Source: Saccharum officinarum (lineage: Eukaryota > Streptophyta > Magnoliopsida > Poales > Poaceae). From it: DNA of 64,000 bases. The position numbers and the translations under genes were made by a program. The notes under the pieces were generated by a model that was not told where the DNA came from, ran no database searches, and saw nothing but the letters and a program-made list of their open reading frames with translations. Location: positions 80,157,447-80,221,446 of the forward strand of contig CM036158.1 of NCBI GenBank assembly GCA_020631735.1, written 5' to 3'. Position 1 is the first letter of the stretch. Each line of letters starts with the position of its first letter. Positions 58,002-64,000 of the stretch are shown here, in pieces.

Positions 58002-59386
58002 CAAATGCCCCCGCACACTTCATGTACTTGATGAATTCGGTGTTTATGCCTGAATTGGACAAGTTTGTGGTGGTATTTATTGATGACATCCTGGTATACT
58101 CTGTGAATGAGGAGGATCACGCTAAACATCTGCGTATAGTCCTCACAAGACTGCGTGAACATCAACTATATGCAAAGTTCAGTAAGTGCGAATTCTGGCT
58201 TCGAGAAGTACCTTTCCTTGGGCATGTGTTGTCCGATGGAGGAATTATGGTGGACCCCGCCAAGGTACAAGAAGTACTAAACTGGAAGGCTCCTATCTCG
58301 GTTCACGAGGTCCGGAGTTTTCTTGGTTTGGCTGGCTATTATCGTCGCTTCATCCCGGATTTCTCTAAAATAGCCAAGCCAATGACTCGGTTGCTGCAAA
58401 AAGACACCAGGTTTGTCTGGACTCCTGAGTGTGATGCGGCTTTTCACCAACTGCGAACCCTCCTAACCTCAGCTCCGGTTTTGGCACAACCGGATATCGA
58501 GAAACCATTTGATGTTTATTGTGATGCCTCAGGCATAGGTTTGGGAGGTGTGTTGATGCAGGAAGGCCGAGTAATTGCATATACTTCTCGACAACTTCGG
58601 AAACATGAGGCGAATTATCCAACACATGACTTAGAACTCGCCGCAGTTGTTCATGCTTTGAAAGCCTGGCGACATTATCTGCTGGGCAATGTCTGCAATA
58701 TCTATACAGACCACAAAAGCCTCAAATACATCTTCACCCAACCCGAGCTAAATATGCGTCAAAGAAGATGGCTCGAGTTGATTAAAGATTATAACCTTCA
58801 AGTGCACTATCATCCTGGCAAGGCAAATGTGGTTGCGGATGCTTTAAGCCGTAAGTCTCATTGCCATTCCTTAGTTGAAACTGATTTTCATCGGTCTCGC
58901 CTTCTACATCCAGCAGTCTTGTACAACATCACTGTCAGTTGTACTCTCAAAAACAGAATTATTGAACTCCAAAAGACTGACACTGGTATATTCCACATCA
59001 AGCGTAAGATGAATGAACAAGAAACTACACAGTTCAGGATAGATGAAGAGGGTGTACTATGGTTCAAGGATAGGTTAGTTGTGCCTAAGGACCGAGAGCT
59101 TCGAAATGATATTATGTCTGAAGCACACTCCTCTAAGTTGTCCATCCATCCTGGCAGCAATAAGATGTATTATGATTTGAAGCCATACTATTGGTGGACT
59201 AAGATGCGGAAAGAAATAGCTGCATATGTGGCTAGGTGTGACACCTGTTGCAGAGTTAAAGCGGTGCACATGAAAGCTGGGCTACTTCAGCCACTTTCCA
59301 TTCCAGGCTGGAAATGGGAAGAGATAAGTATGGATTTCATTGTCGGACTCCTCCTACTGTCAAAAATCATAACTCTATTTGGGTAA
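57930..59386 (+). pseudogene. pol: RT (C-terminal), RNase H and integrase zinc module of the chromovirus
   Basis: It carries on RT in a new frame: [19 protein letters not shown], catalytic [10 protein letters not shown] (~58,078), and the thumb/connection [20 protein letters not shown]. RNase H follows with [38 protein letters not shown] and VVADALSR. Integrase starts with an HHCC zinc module ([19 protein letters not shown] ... CDTCCRVK, ~59,120-59,250) and the first core Asp in SMDFIVG (~59,327). The frame is lost at ~59,345 and a stop follows at 59,384-59,386. Confidence 0.85.
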
Positions 59387-59657
59387 TTGTTGATCGTTTG
59401 ACCAAATCAGCTCACTTCATCCAGTGAGAGTGGACTATCGTCCCACTGACTATGCTGAGTTGTACTTCAATCAGATAGTCCGGCTCATGGGATACCTCGT
59501 ACTATCATATCTGACCGTGGTCCCCAGTTCACTGCTCGCTTTTGGGAGCATTTGCATCACCTTCTGGGAACCAAGTTAGTGAGAAGCTCTGCTTATCACC
59601 CCAGACATCGGGTCAGACAGAACGAGTTAACTAAATCTTGGAAGATCTGTTGCGAGC
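59387..59657 (+). pseudogene. pol: Integrase core remnant of the chromovirus
   Basis: Pieces of the DDE core can be followed across frames: VDRLTKSAHF near 59,391, [14 protein letters not shown] near 59,510, and SSAYHPRH near 59,590. Small indels separate them, so no continuous core exists. This is the most damaged part of pol. Confidence 0.75.
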
Positions 59658-60422
59658 ATGCGTCATTTCATCCAAGGGTTCTTGGGAAAAATGGTTACCT
59701 TAGCCGAATTCTCGTACAATAACAGTTATCAAGAGAGTATTAAGATGGCCCCATTCGAAGCTTTGTATGGTCGAAAGTGTCGAACTCCACTAAACTGGGT
59801 AGAAGCTGGGGAAAGAAGGTATTATGGTATTGATTTTGTTCAGGAAGCTGAGGAACAAGTCCGTACCATCCAGAAACACATGGCTGCAGCACAAGCGAGA
59901 CAGAAAAGCTATGCGGATCGTCGTAGAAAACCACTCGAATTTGAAGTTGGAGACTTCGTTTATTTGAAAGTTTCTCCAATGAAGAGTGTCCAACGTTTTG
60001 GTGTTAAGCGGAAACTTGCACCAAGATATGTGGGTCCTTTCCAGATCATAGGCAAGAGTGGAGCTGTTGCGTACAAAATCCAGTTGCCTCCTGAGATGAG
60101 AGCCATATTCAACGTTTTCCATGTATCTCAGCTTAAAAAGTGTCTTCGAGTTCCTGAGGAACAAGTTCCTTTAGGTGATATCAGGCTGGAATCCGACCTA
60201 ACCTATGAAGAAAAGCCAGTCCGAGTGATCGATACTCAGGAACGAGTAACTAGAAGTAAAGTGGTTAAGTGGTACAAAGTGATGTGGAGTAATCAGGGAA
60301 GTGAGAGTGATGCTACGTGGGAACGGGAGGATTATTTGCGGGATGGTTATAAAGAATTCTATGAAAAATGGTACGCTTTCCAAATCTCGGGACGAGATTT
60401 TTATAAGGGGGGAGGGCTGTAA
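59658..60422 (+). pseudogene. pol: Integrase C-terminus with chromodomain
   Basis: An open frame over 250 codons. It has [32 protein letters not shown], the DNA-binding GPY/F module (LAPRYVGPFQIIGKSGAVAY) and FNVFHVSQLKKC. A chromodomain follows (~60,213-60,372), from PVRVIDTQERVTR through VVKWYKVMWSNQGSESDATW to EREDYL. Chromodomains of chromoviruses bind methylated histone H3 (K9 in studied cases) and steer integration to heterochromatin. The stop codon (60420-60422) lies inside the first bases of the 3' LTR. Confidence 0.85.
60405..60417 (+). other. Polypurine tract of the chromovirus
   Basis: AAGGGGGGAGGGC directly precedes TGTAACAC, the start of the 3' LTR. It overlaps the last codons of pol. 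Confidence 0.8.
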
Positions 60423-63400
60423 CACTTCAAGTGTTTAGTCCTTAATTGCATTGCATTTGCATGGCATAAGCATAAGCATGCATCATTCATGTTTGTTATT
60501 TTATGTGATGCAACACATGTGATTATTCTAGGGTTTGTTTGATTTATTTCATGAAGTATTTGATAGTTGGTGTAACAAAAAGGTAAGGTAGCCAATCATG
60601 ACCTACAACACCTTAGTTATACTTAGGGTAACATTTGGAACAAGGTTCATGTTGACCAAAATTACAAATTTGCCCTCCAAGAGAAGTTTGACCACCATTT
60701 GACCCTAGAAGGCTCTAGTTTGACCAATTAAAAAGTCTAATTTAGAGACCTTGCATGAAAGAGCACCCTTAAGCAAAGTTGTAAAGAAATTCATGGGAAC
60801 AAAAGTCTCAATATGACCATCTCATGAAATTGACCCTAACATGCTCAAAAGTGGCCCACAAGTCAGCTAGAGAGGTAGCTCCAAGACTTAGAATTTTTCT
60901 AAGTCTGGAATCTGACCCTACAGTTTTACTGATGCCTACTTTAGGAGCTTTTAGTTTGCAAACCAGGCCAAACCAGCTTTCACTCATATTGACAAACTTG
61001 TAGATCACATGTAGCTCTACAACATTGTCAATATCACCATCACCTAGTTCTAAATGGTTTAGGAGATTTGGTGCCTAGAAAATCGGGTTTCAGTCGGCAT
61101 TGTGACTGAAACTAAGTTTCAGTTTTCGGGTGACCCACTTTGGAGCTCTGTAGTTTCAAATCTAGGCCGAACCAGTTTAAGCTCCAATTGACAATTTTGT
61201 TGCCCTCACATAGCTCTACCAAATTGCTGTTAACACTTAGCACTAATTCCGACTAGATTTGGAACGGGGATCGGTGGAACTTTGGCCGTCAGTCGAGCAA
61301 TGGACGCCGAAGTCGTCGGGTTCAGGGTTCAGACACCGACGGCCGCGGCCGACCGCGTCGTGGCGCTCGGGCAGAAGACCAGGACGACCGCTTCCCATCG
61401 CCTCAGCTCACCGGTAAGGCGCCGTCCGTCCGCGCCACGCCGGCCGCCTTCGGGCAGACCGGACGCCCACGTCGCCTGCGAGCTCAGCATGAAGACCAGG
61501 ACGACCCGCTTCCCCCTCCATTTCCATCGCCCTCCTTCCCCAGCTCACCGGTAAGGCGACCGAGCGTCCTCCGCCCCCACAGCCGGCTCCGCCGCCTTCG
61601 GTTGCGCCAACCACCGCGCCACCACACCCGAGAGCTCACGAACAACACCGCCTGCCATACTCTACAACCTCCGCACATTGGGTCAGCCGTTGGGTCAAGG
61701 TAGAGGGCAAATCACCCAATCAAACCTCGGCGGTGCGGAGCTCCGCCATGGCCGCCGCCATTGCGAGCTCACCACCGACATCCTCTTTCACCCTCCTCTC
61801 TCTGTGGTCAGCGTTCGGAATAGTGTAGGCCTTCCTCTAGCTCTAGGCATGACCTTACAGTGGGATGCGACCTCGCCGGAGCGGAACACGACGACCACCG
61901 TCGTCGCGCTCACCGCACCGCGTCACGGCACTCCGTGGCCAGGGTAGTTAGGACCTCTTCCAAACCTCCTTTCTACCTCAATAGATTCGCCCGGGCGTAG
62001 TGTAGCTCGTACCGAGCTTAGATATGGCCGTGCGGCCTCACCGGCGACGGCATACCCTCGCCCGACCATCACCGGCCGCCGCTCGCGGTGACAAGCCCTT
62101 CCACCCCATCCCCATCCATTCCACGAGCACCAATCGACGCACCGGGTGACGGAGAACACGAGGCGGTGTCCGATTGGCCGAGCGAGCTCTTCTCCGGCGA
62201 GCTCGAGCTCGTCGGAGCTCGCGGGTCTCCGCCTCCCCTGTCTCCGGTCGCTGACCGCGGGGGCCCGCCCGTCAGTGTCGCGCGCGGGCGGGAGCGCTGA
62301 GCGGGCCGCGCGCGCGCGAGTGTGGGCCGAGTTTTCCGGGCCGGCCCAGTTCATCCGAAATGAAATTCATTTTTTATTATTTTGTCACTGATTTTTGTAC
62401 AAGTTGGAAAAATATAGATCTAAGATTTTAATGATCCAAAAATCATGAGATAAATTTTGTTAGGGTCTACATGATGTGTAGTATTTTAGAAAAATATAAA
62501 TCTGGAATGTGATGTTTAATTTCTAGGAGAATTTAATAGATCCTTTAAATGTGTTTTGGAATGCATGCAAATTTGTTAAATTTATAACTTGAGCTGTAGT
62601 GTTCCATAAATCATAAAATTTGGTGGGTAGGTTACTCTATGCTAGCCCTAGCTCTGGTAAAAATTTGGGCATCAGTGCTTAAGTACTTTTCAAGTTATTA
62701 TGCTATCTTGTTATTCTAGGAAATACTTAAATGAATTTTAGTAATTTTTCTACATGTGCAATGTTCATATAAATTTTTGGAGAATGTCTTGATACCCTAG
62801 AGTGTCCAAGAAAATTAAGAAATCTGTTGTTTGACACTTTTGACTATGCTTTGTTATTTATACAAAAATCAGCCTTTTTGGCTTGGGAATTTTGTGTAGG
62901 AAGTTCCTTTGAATAAATTGAGTTCAAAATTTTACAGTAGCCTCTTTGTGGGTCAAAGAGTCCTCTGTAATTTTTGTAGAATTTTGGGAGCAGTTTACAT
63001 ATATGTTTAAAATTCCACCTAATTAATTAAGTAAAATAAGAAATGAGTTTAAATAAATATTCTAGGTGGGCACACCTTACTTCCTGGTGTATTTGTGATA
63101 TTTGTGAACTTGTAGTAGCATTAGTTTGGTTTTAGAGAATGTTTGCCACATCAATAAATATTTAACCTTTGTAATTTTAGGTTTTCTGGACAGCTAAGTA
63201 GTAATTCTAAATTTGGCTTTGATAAAATTGGTTGTTGGACAACTTGTAAATACCAAAGTTGGAGTAAACTTGATGAACTAGCTTGTGTTAAAATTTGGAA
63301 GCATTTGGCTTAGTAGTTTGAGAGTTACTGTTGTTTAAAGTGGCAGTTCAAAATCTGCTACTCTCTGTTTTGGAGAGGACAGATTCTGGAACTTGTGAAG

Positions 63401-64000
63401 TTTGACATGGAAAACTTAGGAGTTTGGAGTTGAGGTCTGAAAATGAATTGTAGTACATTTCTTAGGCTTTCCAGATTGGCTTAGATCATATCTTTTGGAA
63501 TTGTAAATCTCCAGTTGTGATAAAAACAAGTAGCTGCTGTCCAGAATGCTTACTGTGGTGTTTGCTGATTGATATGGTGTGATATCCTAAGACATGCTAC
63601 TTTTGTAATTGTTAGGTGTTAGGGCCTTAACTGAGGATGAGCAGCTTTATCTTAGGTTAAGTAGATTAGGTGAGTACTTCTCTACCGGAGAGGAAATTTG
63701 CACCTACTCTTTTGAAGTGATTTGAGTAGAGCGTTAAATTGTTGTAATACATTTCATTCCGAGCATGTTGCATCTTTCATTATGCATTCTTGAGATTTAT
63801 TATGCACTCATGCAATAGGTGTACCGGAGGGGGTGACACTTCTCGAATTCGAACAAGCAATACCGGAGGAGGTGCTGAGTCAACCGGAGGAATTAGCAGA
63901 AGAACCCAACGTCGGGGAAGCTCCGTCAGAAGATCTACCCGAGTGTCCGGACCACAGACCCACAACCTTTCTCAAAGGCAAGCCTCGGTGCATGCTGAAC
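60418..64000 (+). repeat. 3' LTR of the chromovirus, runs off the window
   Basis: It starts TGTAACACTTCAAGTG after the polypurine tract; at least 3.58 kb is in view. The first ~850 bp and the part after 62,340 are AT-rich. Between lies a GC-rich island (61,262-62,340) with an internal duplication. AGGTGAGTACTT at 63,669 and two CACCGGTAAGGCG words (61,410 and 61,547) look like splice donors. The right end is outside the window, so the LTR-LTR distance and age cannot be measured. Confidence 0.8.
61262..62340. other. GC-rich island inside the LTR
   Basis: About 1.08 kb of high-GC sequence in otherwise AT-rich LTR. Two blocks repeat the series GAAGACCAGGACGACC ... CAGCTCACCGGTAAGGCG (61,374-61,421 and 61,491-61,558). 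Short frames are present on both strands but show no domain. It may be an LTR CpG-type promoter region or captured host DNA. Confidence 0.5.

Larger units (their letters stand above)
54113..64000 (+). mobile_element. Degenerate chromovirus (Ty3/Gypsy, Tekay/Del-like) with an extra H3-mimic ORF
   Basis: Order on the plus strand: leader, H3-mimic ORF (54752-55366), spacer, gag with CCHC knuckle, protease, RT, RNase H, integrase with C-terminal chromodomain, polypurine tract, 3' LTR from 60418 to beyond the window. The chromodomain and domain order place it among chromoviruses; a long LTR (>3.5 kb) and domain style suggest Tekay/Del. gag-pol has at least five frame breaks, so it cannot be autonomous as given, though single-base errors next to an assembly gap cannot be excluded. 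The 5' LTR and primer site are not visible. Confidence 0.85.

Overview
The window is nuclear DNA of a grass, most likely an Andropogoneae species (sorghum, sugarcane, Miscanthus or maize relatives). The signs are plant exon/intron genes with GT-AG borders, a GC-rich 5' exon typical of grass genes, many copies of grass miniature transposons (MITEs), and two large Ty3/Gypsy retrotransposons. A run of exactly 100 N marks an assembly gap at 54,013. No bacterial, organellar or tRNA/rRNA features were seen. All coordinates and splice sites were read by eye from sequence; no search was run.

Left part (1-26 kb) is genic. It starts with simple repeats, MITEs and a 695-bp foldback element. Three host genes follow: a cinnamoyl-CoA-reductase-like gene of the SNL6 type (+, four exons, 4161-8329); a NERD-domain membrane-anchored protein (-, six exons, 13210-10073) convergent with it; and a WEB-family coiled-coil protein (+, two exons, 19917-22858) divergent from the NERD gene. 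The spaces between them hold MITEs (PIF/hAT-like, Stowaway) and decayed repeats.

Middle part (26-41.5 kb) is one complete, young Tat-lineage Gypsy element. It has LTRs 26076-27223 and 40247-41493, the 5-bp target duplication ACTAG, gag-pol with a second archaeal-type RNase H, a multi-exon antisense gene of the 'putative gypsy type transposon' family, and a threefold ~498-bp tandem repeat before the polypurine tract. The two LTRs differ by about 1 % and carry 4 and 6 copies of a 50-bp repeat. gag-pol has several frame breaks.

Right part (41.5-54 kb) has no recognisable host gene: MITEs, decayed retroelement DNA, and a ~99-bp tandem array split by a 1.9-kb insertion.

The last 10 kb holds a degenerate chromodomain Gypsy element (chromovirus, Tekay/Del-like). 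Its 5' LTR is lost in or near the gap and its 3' LTR runs off the window. Between leader and gag it carries an intact 204-residue ORF (54752-55366). The N-terminus of this ORF copies the histone H3 tail (18 of the first 21 residues after Met, including the K4 and K9/S10 contexts). A long coiled coil follows, then a 64-residue tail that is half Asp/Glu. An H3-tail mimic encoded by an element that also encodes a chromodomain integrase is the most notable finding in this window.
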